A stretch of DNA of 7,484 nucleotides from Sphingomonadaceae bacterium. GTDB taxonomy: Bacteria > Pseudomonadota > Alphaproteobacteria > Sphingomonadales > Sphingomonadaceae. This document shows positions 1-6,433 of this stretch, piece by piece. How positions within the stretch are numbered: the stretch's first letter is position 1; every line of letters starts with the position of its first letter. A model generated the notes under the pieces. It was not told where the DNA came from and made no database searches. It worked only from the letters and a program-made list of their open reading frames with translations. The stretch covers positions 1-7,484 of the forward strand of contig JAFAZM010000030.1 of the NCBI GenBank assembly GCA_019239785.1, in the 5' to 3' direction. The position numbers and the translations under genes were made by a program.

Positions 1-10
1 TCAACCGGAA

Positions 11-870
11 TCAAGCGCTGCGGGCGCGCGCGAAGCGGTCCTCCGCCTGGCTCTCGGCCGATCGGTAGAGACCGCGGCAATCGGGGTCGGAGATGAAGCG
101 GTCGGTCTGGCCGATCACGGTCTCCCTGCGCCGAGCATCAGGGTGCCGTCCGGCGCCATCGCCTCGGCGAGCCGGCCGAAGGCGAGCCGCCGCATCTCCG
201 CGGTGAAATAGAGGAGGACGTTGCGGCACAGGATGATGTCGAAGCGCGCGGGATGCGGCGGCGGCTCGATCAGGCTGCGCACCTCGAAGCGGACCTTGTC
301 GCGCAGCTTCTGCGAGATGCGCCAGTCGCCGCCGCCCAATTCCTCGAACCAGCGGATCATCTGCATCACCGGCAGGCCGCGCTGCACCTCGAACTGGGAA
401 TAGGTGCCTTCGCGCGCCCGCCCGATCGCGGAGCGGGAGAGATCGGTGCCGACGATGTCGATCGTCCAGCCCTGCCAGCGCGCCGCCTCGTCGGCGAAGC
501 TCATCGCCAGCGAATAGGCCTCCTGGCCGGTCGAGCAGCCGGCGCACCAGATCGACAGCCTGCGCGTCGCGGCGCGGGCCTTTTCGAGCTGCCGGACCGG
601 GCCGCCGAGCAGCAGGTCGAACGGCAATTTGTCGCGGAAGAAATAGGTCTCGTTGTTGAGCAGGGCTTCGATCACCTGCTCGGTGAGGCCGGCCTCGCGG
701 CCCGAGACGAGCCGGCTGACCAGCTGGTCGACGCTGTCGAAGCCGCGCTCGCGGATGATCGTCGCCAGCGCGGTATCGATCCGCCAGCGCCGGTTCATCG
801 CCAATTGCTGCCCGGTCCGCGCCTCGAGCAGGCTCGAAAGGATCCGCCGGGACGTGTCGCTCACCTCCAT
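11..870 (-). pseudogene. cheR: CheR chemotaxis protein methyltransferase, frameshifted near its 3' end
   Basis: CheR transfers methyl groups from S-adenosylmethionine to glutamates of chemoreceptors during adaptation. The ATG at 870 is chosen because the protein then begins like the family, with an N-terminal helical domain carrying NNETYFFRD (residues 72-80). The methyltransferase domain follows, with a SAM-binding loop CAGCSTGQEAYSLA (109-122), GTD (141-143) and CRNVLLYF (215-222). The unbroken frame ends at 115 after 251 residues, at LGAGRP. The neighbouring frame continues with the expected family tail, ETVIGQTDRF, to a TGA at 13-11. Adding one base in the CCC at 124-126 (GGG on the coding strand) restores a 286-residue CheR of normal length. 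Seen: the frame break. Inferred: a one-base loss, either a sequencing or assembly error or a real mutation. The start overlaps the cheB end by 10 bp, so translation is probably coupled. Confidence 0.85.
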
Positions 871-1943
871 GACGCGCGCTCCGCGATCCGCCGGGCAAGC
901 TCGGCGGGGGGCAGGACGGCCGAGGCCAGGCCCGCTTCGGCGACGACTCGCGGCATGCCCCAGAGCGCGGCGCTCTGCCGGTCCTGGGCGAGCATCGCGC
1001 CGCCGCGGTCGACGAGGCGGCGGCTGCCGATCAGGCCGTCGCGGCCCATGCCGCTCAGCATCACCCCGACCGCGCCCGAACCGTAGACATCGGCGACCGA
1101 GGCGAGCATCGGATCGGCCGAGGGCCGGCAGCCGCTGGCGACACGGCGCGTGTCTAGCCTCACGCGGACGCCGCCGGTCGAAGGCTCGACGCACAGATGC
1201 GCCTCGCCCGGCGCGACGTGGATGACGTCGTCCTCGACGAGGTCGCCGGCATCGACGACCCGCGCCGCACGGCCGGACGCGGCGGCGAGCTGGCGCGCGA
1301 AATGGGACATGAAGATCGGCGGCAGATGCTGGGTGACGAGGAGCGGCGCCCCGATCCTGCGCGGCAACGGCTTCAGGAATTCGAACAGGGCCGGCAGGCC
1401 GCCGGTCGAGGCGGCGAGCGCGACGCAGTGCAGCGGCTCGGCCGGCATGTCGCGCAGCCGCAGCGCGCCGTCCGCATCGTCCGCTTCGATCTCGCGGTCG
1501 GCGCGGCCGATCCGGCGCAGGCGGTCCGCGAGGACCAGGCTGAAGCGGCCGGCGAAATTGCCGATGCCGGGCTTGGGCAGGGTATCGGCGGCGCCGAGCG
1601 CAAGCGCGCGCAACGTGGTCTCCGCGCCGTCCTCGGCCATCGAGGAGACGATCAGCACGCGGGCGCCCTTGCCCATGCGGACGATCTCCGGAAGCGCTTC
1701 GAGGCCGCTGCCGCCGGGCATCTCCACATCGAGCAGGATGACGTCGACGCGCACCTGCCGCAACGTGTCGAGCGCCTCCCGGGCGCTGCCGGCGAGGGCG
1801 ATGATCTCGAAATCGCCATGGGCCGCAATCATGCGCGACAGCACCGCCCGCGCAACCGTCGAATCGTCGACGATCATGACGCGCAGCGGCGGCTCGGCAG
1901 GCTGTTGAGGCCGCCGTCGCGCAAGAGCGGGCATTGCGCTCAC
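861..1943 (-). CDS. cheB: CheB, receptor-modification response regulator and protein-glutamate methylesterase/deamidase
   Basis: CheB removes methyl groups from chemoreceptors, and deamidates some receptor glutamines, when phosphorylated by CheA. This 360-residue protein has the usual two-part layout. A receiver domain (about 20-135) shows the acidic pair D26-D27, the phosphoacceptor D72 in LLDVEMPGGSG, and K124 in LPKP. A short linker leads to the methylesterase domain (about 170-355), where the catalytic triad is read as S179 (AASTGG), H206 (TQHLP) and D302 (SGMGRDG). The start is taken as GTG at 1943, whose GTGA overlaps the cheY stop by 4 bp, a typical coupled arrangement; ATG at 1934 (residue 4) is an alternative, and neither has a strong ribosome binding site. 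The end overlaps cheR by 10 bp. All key residues are present, so the protein should be active. Confidence 0.95.
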   Translation of the reverse strand: MSAMPALARRRPQQPAEPPLRVMIVDDSTVARAVLSRMIAAHGDFEIIALAGSAREALDTLRQVRVDVILLDVEMPGGSGLEALPEIVRMGKGARVLIVSSMAEDGAETTLRALALGAADTLPKPGIGNFAGRFSLVLADRLRRIGRADREIEADDADGALRLRDMPAEPLHCVALAASTGGLPALFEFLKPLPRRIGAPLLVTQHLPPIFMSHFARQLAAASGRAARVVDAGDLVEDDVIHVAPGEAHLCVEPSTGGVRVRLDTRRVASGCRPSADPMLASVADVYGSGAVGVMLSGMGRDGLIGSRRLVDRGGAMLAQDRQSAALWGMPRVVAEAGLASAVLPPAELARRIAERASWR

Positions 1944-2305
1944 GCGACGCCGACGATCTGGAGCTTGCTCTGGAGGGTGTCGCGGTCGAACGGCTTCATC
2001 ACATATTCGTCCGCGCCGGCTTCGATCGCGGCCCTGATATGGGCGATGTCGTTCTCGGTGGTGCAGAAGACCACCTTGGGTTGCGGCGCAAGCTCGGTCT
2101 GGCGGAGCGCGCGCAGGAACTCCATCCCGCTCATCACCGGCATGTTCCAGTCGAGCAGGATGACGTCGGGAATAGCGGCCTCGCAGCGGCTGAGCGCCTC
2201 GCGCCCGTCCTCCGCTTCGTCGACCGCGAAATTGAGGGTTTCGAGGATGTGGCGGGCGACCTTGCGGATCACCTTGCTATCATCGACGACTAGACAGCTT
2301 CTCAT
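1940..2305 (-). CDS. cheY: CheY-type single-domain response regulator
   Basis: This 121-residue protein is a stand-alone receiver domain with no output domain. In a che operon it is expected to take phosphate from CheA and bind the flagellar motor switch, or to act as a phosphate sink. Visible residues are the acidic pair D8-D9, the phosphoacceptor D52 in LLDWNMPVMSG, T82 at the switch position, Y101 at the position of E. coli CheY Y106, and K104 in MKPF. The ATG at 2305 has a GGAG about 10 nt upstream. A 68-bp gap separates it from cheW, the only gap inside the cheA-to-cheR block, and it overlaps cheB by 4 bp. Many alphaproteobacteria have several CheY paralogues, so motor control versus phosphate sink cannot be decided from the sequence. 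The chemotaxis assignment rests on position. Confidence 0.93.
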   Translation of the reverse strand: MRSCLVVDDSKVIRKVARHILETLNFAVDEAEDGREALSRCEAAIPDVILLDWNMPVMSGMEFLRALRQTELAPQPKVVFCTTENDIAHIRAAIEAGADEYVMKPFDRDTLQSKLQIVGVA

Positions 2306-2345
2306 GTTCGATCCGCTCCATCAGGCAGGCCCGGCGCACGCTAGA

Positions 2346-2359
2346 GGTAAGTGGTAAGC
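2346..2359. repeat. Tandem GGTAAG repeat in the cheW-cheY gap
   Basis: Two adjacent 7-bp units, GGTAAGT and GGTAAGC, lie in the 68-bp gap between cheW and cheY. They read as CTTACC units on the che coding strand. A CTTAAG hexamer (2365-2370) lies beside them. This is AT-richer than its surroundings and is the only non-coding stretch between cheA and cheR. It could be a regulator site or part of a promoter for cheY-cheB-cheR, but no clear -35/-10 pair is visible. No rho-independent terminator is seen in the gap. Confidence 0.4.
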
Positions 2360-2373
2360 ATCATCTTAAGAGG

Positions 2374-2808
2374 TCAGGCGGCAGCCGCCGCAGGGCCGGC
2401 GATCAGCAGCCAGGGATCGACGAGCAGGAACAGCTCCCCGCCCGCCTCGATCGTGCCGAGCGCGACCCGGTCCCAGCCGGCGCCGACCGGCGCGCCGAGC
2501 GACGAGATCCCGGCATCGGCCGGCACTACGTCGGCGACCTCCTCGACGATCAAAGCATAGGTATGGCCCTCGCAGGGGACGACGACCGCATCGCGCGCGG
2601 CGGCCGGCTCGGTGCGGCCGAGATCGAGCGCGGCAAGCCCGTCGATCACGGTGAGCACGCGGCTGCGCAGTGCGGCAAGGCCGGCAACGTGCGCCGCGCT
2701 GCAGGGCGCCGGGGTGATGCCTTCCAGCTCGACCACGGCCTCCACCTTCTCGGCCGGGAAGGCGATTCGGCGGCCGCCCAGGCGGGCGATCAGCAGCAGC
2801 TCAGTCAT
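2374..2808 (-). CDS. cheW: CheW-family chemotaxis coupling protein
   Basis: CheW links CheA to chemoreceptors in the membrane signalling array. The 144-residue product is essentially one CheW domain. It opens with a beta strand (TELLLIARLGGRRIAFP) and has the family pattern GLAALRSRVLTVIDG around 43-57, then HTYALIVEEVADV and a closing strand ELFLLVDPWLLI. It ends in a short alanine-rich tail. The sequence is a divergent CheW, but the order of strands and the position after cheA support the call. The ATG at 2808 overlaps the cheA stop by 8 bp and has a good ribosome binding site, GGGAG, about 6 nt upstream inside the end of cheA, so translation is both coupled and independently primed. I see no sign of truncation. 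Confidence 0.9.
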   Translation of the reverse strand: MTELLLIARLGGRRIAFPAEKVEAVVELEGITPAPCSAAHVAGLAALRSRVLTVIDGLAALDLGRTEPAAARDAVVVPCEGHTYALIVEEVADVVPADAGISSLGAPVGAGWDRVALGTIEAGGELFLLVDPWLLIAGPAAAAA

Positions 2809-5140
2809 TGGCGGCTCCCTTGGCTGCGCCGCGGCTGAGCGCGCCGATCAGAGCGGCGCGGTCGTAGCGATAGATGCTGCCGTCGGCGGCGGCGGCCTCC
2901 GGCCGGGCACGCAGGCGGACGACCTGCCCGGCCTTGACCGGGCTCGCCTCCGCATTCTCCTCGGCGAGGATCAGGATGTCCGCGGCGACGCCTTCGCGCG
3001 CCGGCACGATCTTGTAGCCGAGGCTCTCGACCAAAGGCCGCAGCATCGAGTCCATCCAGGGGTCGCCTTCGGGCAAGGCGCAGACCGGCTGGCTGGCTTC
3101 CTCCGGCGCGCCGTCGCCGCATGCGGCGAACAGCCAGTGGGGATCGAGCAATTCGACCTGCTCGCCGTCGATCAGGGCCACGCCGGCGACCTCGCCCGGC
3201 GCTGGCGCGGGATGGAGATCGAGCACGAGCGAACGGATGTCGATCACCTCGGCGAAGCCGTAGGCGAGCTCGGAGGCGCCGTCGGTGAGCCGCAGGATGC
3301 GGAGCTTGCCTTCGGCCGGCGCCGCCTCGCAGCCGGCCAGCGGCAGGATCTGCCCGCCGAGCGCGACGCGGAGCTTGCCTGCGCCGAAGCGGATCGCCTC
3401 GGCGGGCACGTCCTCGATCCGTTCGACCACCATGACCGGCACCGCGCGGCGGCCGCCCGTGAGGGTCCGGAACAGCAGCAGGCTGGTCTCGCGCGCGGCC
3501 TCGGTCTCTTCCTCGGCGCCATGCAGGCTCTGGTGCAGCTCGCTTTGCGCGAGCGTGATGCCGGCGCGCTTGGCGACGCCGGACGGATCGAGCAGCAGGA
3601 TCGGGCTGCCGTCGTCGGCGAGGGTGGTGCCGGCATAGAGGCCGGCGGCCATCACCGCAGGCGCGGCGGGCTTCACCACCAGCTCCTCATGATCGTGGAC
3701 CGCATCGACCGCGAGCGCATAGGTCTCGCCGCCGGCGGGCTTCAGCAGCACGATCCTCTGATCCTCGTCGGCCACGTCGGCAGCGATGCCGAGCAGGGTG
3801 GCGAGGCCGACCAGCGGCACGCGGCGGCCGCGGACGGTGGCGATCTCGGCGTCGCCGACCCGATCGATCTTGATCGCGCCGACCCGCAGGATCTCGTCGA
3901 TCGCGGACCGCGGCAGCGCGAAGACCTGGCTGCCGGCGCTGATCGTCAGCGCCGGGATGATGGTGAGCGTCAGCGGCACCCGGATCGAGAGGCGGACGCC
4001 CTGCTTCGGCTTGGAATCGATGTCGACGACGCCGCCGATCCGCTCGATATTGGCGCGGACGACGTCCATGCCGACGCCGCGGCCGGAGATCGCGGTGACC
4101 TTCTCGGCAGTGGAGAGGCTCGGGGTGAACACCAGAGCGAGCTTCTGCGCGGGGCTCAGCCGCTCCGCCTGCTCGGCGGTCAGCAGGCCGGCCGCCCGGG
4201 CCGAGCGCACCAGGGCCTCGCCGTCGATGCCGCGGCCGTCGTCGACGACCTCGATGAGGATCTGGTTTCCGGTCTGGCGCGCGGAGACCTTGAGCGTGCC
4301 CGCGGCCTTCTTGCCCGCGCCGGTGCGCGCGTCGGGCGCCTCGATGCCATGGTCGATCGCGTTGCGGACGATATGGGTCAGCGGATCGCGGATCATCTCG
4401 ATCATCTCGCGATCGAGCTCGACGTCGCCGCCGTCGACCTGGAGCCGGACCTGCTTGCCGAGATCGGCGGCGAGGTCGCGGACCATCCGCGGCAGGCCGG
4501 AGAAGAGGCTGTCGATCCGCTGCATGCGGGTGCGGGTGATGCCGTCGCGGATCTCGGCGATGCAGGTCGAGACCCGCTCGAACGCCGCCTCGACGGCGAG
4601 GTCGCGGGGCGCGTCGCGGAGGCGCCGGGCGAGCTCGTTGCGGGCGAGCACCGCGTCGGAGACCGCGCTCATCATCCGGTCGAGCAGGTCGACCGAAAGC
4701 CGGATCGAGCGGATCGATTTCTTGGCCTCGGGCTCGGGCGCATCGGCCGGCTCGACGGCGATCGCCGCGACCGGGGTGCCGGAGACGGCGGCGATCAATT
4801 GCTCGTCATCCTCGCTCGCCAACGATTCGCCGGTCTCGAGCGCCTGGACGAGCTCGCCGATCCGGTCGATCACCGCGAGCACGGCATTGACCAACCTGGT
4901 GTCGGCGATGCGGGTGCCGGCGCGGACCTCGGCAAGCGCGCCTTCGGCGGCATGGCTCAATTGCTCGAGCCGCGGCAGGTCGAAGAAGCCGCAATTTCCC
5001 TTCACCGTGTGGACGAAGCGGAAGATCTCGTCGAGCCGCTCGCGGTCGTCCGGCGCCGCCTCCCAGGCGACGATCGCCCCCGACAAGGCCTGCGCCATGT
5101 CGCGGGTCTCCGCGATGAAGTCGTTGAGCAGCTCGTCCAT
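2801..5140 (-). CDS. cheA: CheA chemotaxis histidine kinase with extended C-terminus
   Basis: CheA autophosphorylates in response to receptors and passes phosphate to CheY and CheB. Domains in this 779-residue protein: HPt (about 1-105) with phospho-acceptor H44 in VHTVKGNCGF; a linker of about 35 residues rich in A, E and P, with no recognisable P2 domain; the P3 dimerisation helices (about 142-215); the ATPase domain with N box H256-N260 (HIVRN), G1 DDGRGI (300-305), F box FTPSLS (338-343) and G2 GRGVGM (353-358); and a CheW-like domain (about 391-530). The remaining roughly 240 residues look like a second, weaker CheW-like region (about 545-680) and then a receiver-like segment (about 695-775) in which the phosphoacceptor position appears to be Ala726. 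The start is ATG at 5140, just before the HPt helix; its ribosome binding site is weak. The end overlaps cheW. Confidence 0.95.
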   Translation of the reverse strand: MDELLNDFIAETRDMAQALSGAIVAWEAAPDDRERLDEIFRFVHTVKGNCGFFDLPRLEQLSHAAEGALAEVRAGTRIADTRLVNAVLAVIDRIGELVQALETGESLASEDDEQLIAAVSGTPVAAIAVEPADAPEPEAKKSIRSIRLSVDLLDRMMSAVSDAVLARNELARRLRDAPRDLAVEAAFERVSTCIAEIRDGITRTRMQRIDSLFSGLPRMVRDLAADLGKQVRLQVDGGDVELDREMIEMIRDPLTHIVRNAIDHGIEAPDARTGAGKKAAGTLKVSARQTGNQILIEVVDDGRGIDGEALVRSARAAGLLTAEQAERLSPAQKLALVFTPSLSTAEKVTAISGRGVGMDVVRANIERIGGVVDIDSKPKQGVRLSIRVPLTLTIIPALTISAGSQVFALPRSAIDEILRVGAIKIDRVGDAEIATVRGRRVPLVGLATLLGIAADVADEDQRIVLLKPAGGETYALAVDAVHDHEELVVKPAAPAVMAAGLYAGTTLADDGSPILLLDPSGVAKRAGITLAQSELHQSLHGAEEETEAARETSLLLFRTLTGGRRAVPVMVVERIEDVPAEAIRFGAGKLRVALGGQILPLAGCEAAPAEGKLRILRLTDGASELAYGFAEVIDIRSLVLDLHPAPAPGEVAGVALIDGEQVELLDPHWLFAACGDGAPEEASQPVCALPEGDPWMDSMLRPLVESLGYKIVPAREGVAADILILAEENAEASPVKAGQVVRLRARPEAAAADGSIYRYDRAALIGALSRGAAKGAAND

Positions 5141-5166
5141 GTCGGACCGAGCTTATGAAAGGGGTT

Positions 5167-5185
5167 GGTAAAGAAGCCGTTTACC
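5167..5185. promoter_or_regulatory. Perfect inverted repeat GGTAAA-N7-TTTACC upstream of cheA
   Basis: A 6-7-6 perfect inverted repeat lies in the 83-bp gap between chpT and cheA, with its nearer edge 27 bp from the cheA start. Its AT-rich arms stand out in GC-rich surroundings. The size suits a dimeric DNA-binding protein. It resembles but does not match the CtrA consensus (TTAA-N7-TTAA), since the outer base of each half-site differs. A hairpin role in RNA is less likely because the stem is short and AT-rich. No clear sigma-70, sigma-28 or sigma-54 promoter could be fixed around it. The binder is unknown. Confidence 0.4.
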
Positions 5186-5223
5186 TGCGCTATGCGGCGG
5201 CCGAATCCGGTGCCGTCGGGCGC

Positions 5224-5859
5224 TCAGGCCGGCAGGCTGGCGCCGATGATGAGGATGCCCTCCTCGCCGTCGGCGACCTGGATGGCGCCGCCGCCTTCCT
5301 CGACCAAAGCATGGGCGAGCCAGGCGGCGGCCGCGCGGGGCGCGACTTCGTCCTCGGACATCTCGCCGACCAGCACCTTCTTCAATTCGGGGTCCAGCAC
5401 GATGCGGCTGCCCTCGGCGCGGACGACGATGTCGAGCCCCTCGCCATTGCGTTCGGCGCCGATGTCGAGGCTGCCGCCGCGCACCAAAGCATCGCCGGCG
5501 ATCAGCACCAGGTTCAGCAGCACCTTCAGCGCCGCCTTGCTCATCGACGGCTCGTCGACCATCCAGCCGAGCTGGATGCGGCCGTCGCCGCCGAACAGGC
5601 CCTCGATCGCGGCGCGCGCCTCGCGCGTGTCGACCACGTCCGCGAAGCCGCCGGCGGCGCCGAAGGCGAGCCGGAAGAATTTGAGCTTGTTGGCCGAGGC
5701 TCGCGCGCTCTCGGCGAGCAGATCGAGGCAGCGCGCGCGCATCTCGGGATCGTGCTCGTCGGCAAGCAGTTCGATGCCGTTGTTGAGCGCGCCGACCGGC
5801 GACAGCAGGTCATGGCAGAGGCGCGAGCAGAGCAGCGACGCGAATTCGTGGGATTTCAT
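5224..5859 (-). CDS. chpT: ChpT-like histidine phosphotransferase
   Basis: ChpT is a pseudo-histidine-kinase that carries phosphate from the hybrid kinase CckA to CtrA (and CpdR) in alphaproteobacteria. This 211-residue protein matches the family in length and layout: an N-terminal dimerisation helix with LCSRLCHDLLSPVGAL (10-25), the phospho-accepting histidine taken as H16, a second helix ending near KLKFFRLAFGAAGG, and a C-terminal kinase-like fold without recognisable ATP-binding N or G boxes. The start is placed at ATG 5859 because the residues read upstream in the same frame do not look like ChpT and run into the divergent gene. The ribosome binding site is weak. A plausible promoter lies at 5900-5929. 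It heads the che gene block, 83 bp before cheA, so it is probably cotranscribed with it. Its partners CckA and CtrA are not in the window. Confidence 0.88.
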   Translation of the reverse strand: MKSHEFASLLCSRLCHDLLSPVGALNNGIELLADEHDPEMRARCLDLLAESARASANKLKFFRLAFGAAGGFADVVDTREARAAIEGLFGGDGRIQLGWMVDEPSMSKAALKVLLNLVLIAGDALVRGGSLDIGAERNGEGLDIVVRAEGSRIVLDPELKKVLVGEMSEDEVAPRAAAAWLAHALVEEGGGAIQVADGEEGILIIGASLPA

Positions 5860-5899
5860 AAGCTTTCGAGCCCTGTCTCGGTCGTGGCCGGTGCGGCTC

Positions 5900-5929
5900 C
5901 CTATAGGCGTGCGCGATTCGAGGATGCAA
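5900..5929 (-). promoter_or_regulatory. Putative sigma-70-type promoter of chpT and the che operon
   Basis: On the minus strand a -35 like TTGCAT (5929-5924) and a -10 like TATAGG (5905-5900) are separated by 18 bp. Transcription would start near 5893, leaving a leader of about 35 nt before the chpT ATG at 5859. The boxes match the general housekeeping pattern only in part. The 133-bp region between the divergent genes (5860-5992) is the natural place for such a promoter. I see no equally good promoter there for the plus-strand gene. Confidence 0.45.
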
Positions 5930-5992
5930 GGCGTGGGCGCGTTATCGAAGGCCTGCATTGCGGGCCCTTCCGATTGCCGCCATGCTTTGGGC

Positions 5993-6400
5993 ATGAAGAT
6001 TCCGCAGGACGGAAACCGGGCGTTCGCCATCGACGTCGCCCGTTTTTGGCTCGCCGAGAACGGCAAGCTCCTGTTCCTGCTGTTGGGACTGGCCGTTGCC
6101 AGCCTCCTGGGCTTGCGATTTCTATCGCGGCAATATGCGGATCCCGGCGTCTATGTGGAAGCCGAGGTCGTGCGGTTCGGCGCCGTCGTAAGCACTGGCG
6201 GCGCGAGCTGGCCCGTCGTCCCTGTCGTCGTGCGGATGGACGACAACAGTCTTCGCACTCTCAGAGCCGACGTCCAGGATGTCGTCCGCTGCCACGCCGG
6301 AGATCGAATCCGACTTGTCCGCCATGGCGCGGCATATGCGGTAAGTGGCCCGGCCTGCGCGCAGGGAAATCGACCGCCCCGGGGCGGTCCCTCCCCTTGA
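5993..6400 (+). CDS. Hypothetical single-pass membrane protein
   Basis: I do not recognise this gene as a named family. The 135-residue product has a short N-terminal part with R9, R17 and K25, one hydrophobic segment at about 26-41 (LLFLLLGLAVASLLGL), and a soluble part of about 90 residues rich in alternating valines (VYVEAEVVRFGAVV, WPVVPVVVRMDD, GDRIRLVRHG), suggesting a small beta-rich domain. The charge pattern suggests the N-terminus is inside and the beta domain is in the periplasm. There is no lipobox. The tail RPPRGGPSP is encoded by an 18-bp palindrome. ATG 5993 is chosen because it places the membrane segment near the N-terminus; ATG 5924 is an in-frame alternative giving 23 extra residues with no family support. 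The ribosome binding site is weak. It is divergent from chpT and 33 bp before rluD, so it may be cotranscribed with rluD. Confidence 0.7.
   Translation: MKIPQDGNRAFAIDVARFWLAENGKLLFLLLGLAVASLLGLRFLSRQYADPGVYVEAEVVRFGAVVSTGGASWPVVPVVVRMDDNSLRTLRADVQDVVRCHAGDRIRLVRHGAAYAVSGPACAQGNRPPRGGPSP
6372..6389. repeat. 18-bp perfect palindrome at the 3' end of the hypothetical gene
   Basis: GACCGCCCCGGGGCGGTC reads identically on both strands. In RNA it would form a very stable GC stem of 7 bp with a CCGG loop. It ends 9 nt before the last base of the stop codon of the 5993-6400 gene and 44 nt before the rluD start. No run of T follows, so it is not a standard rho-independent terminator, though it could pause transcription or protect the upstream mRNA end. 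Inside the coding frame it encodes part of the proline- and glycine-rich tail. Confidence 0.55.
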
Positions 6401-6433
6401 AAATCCGCGCCGAATCCCCATCTCGGGAACCTG

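Noticed and set aside
871..1194. Upstream extension of cheR to a start at 1194
   Set aside because: The extra 108 residues overlap cheB in another frame, are Arg/Pro-rich and low complexity, and do not resemble the CheR N-terminus, which begins properly at 870.
2341..2364. A 7-residue leader frame (MMLTTYL) on the minus strand in the cheW-cheY gap
   Set aside because: There is no ribosome binding site, and a frame this short arises easily by chance.
2612..5158. An 848-codon open frame on the plus strand running antisense through cheA
   Set aside because: The minus strand encodes a clear CheA with all kinase motifs. Long stop-free antisense frames are expected in GC-rich genes, and this one shows no recognisable domain.
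5141..5223. A sigma-28 or sigma-54 flagellar promoter before cheA
   Set aside because: TAAA occurs, but no GCCGATAA-like box lies 15 bp away, and no GG/GC sigma-54 pair is present.
5860..6066. Upstream extension of chpT to a start at 6066
   Set aside because: It would overlap the divergent membrane-protein gene and cover the likely promoter; the added residues do not resemble ChpT.
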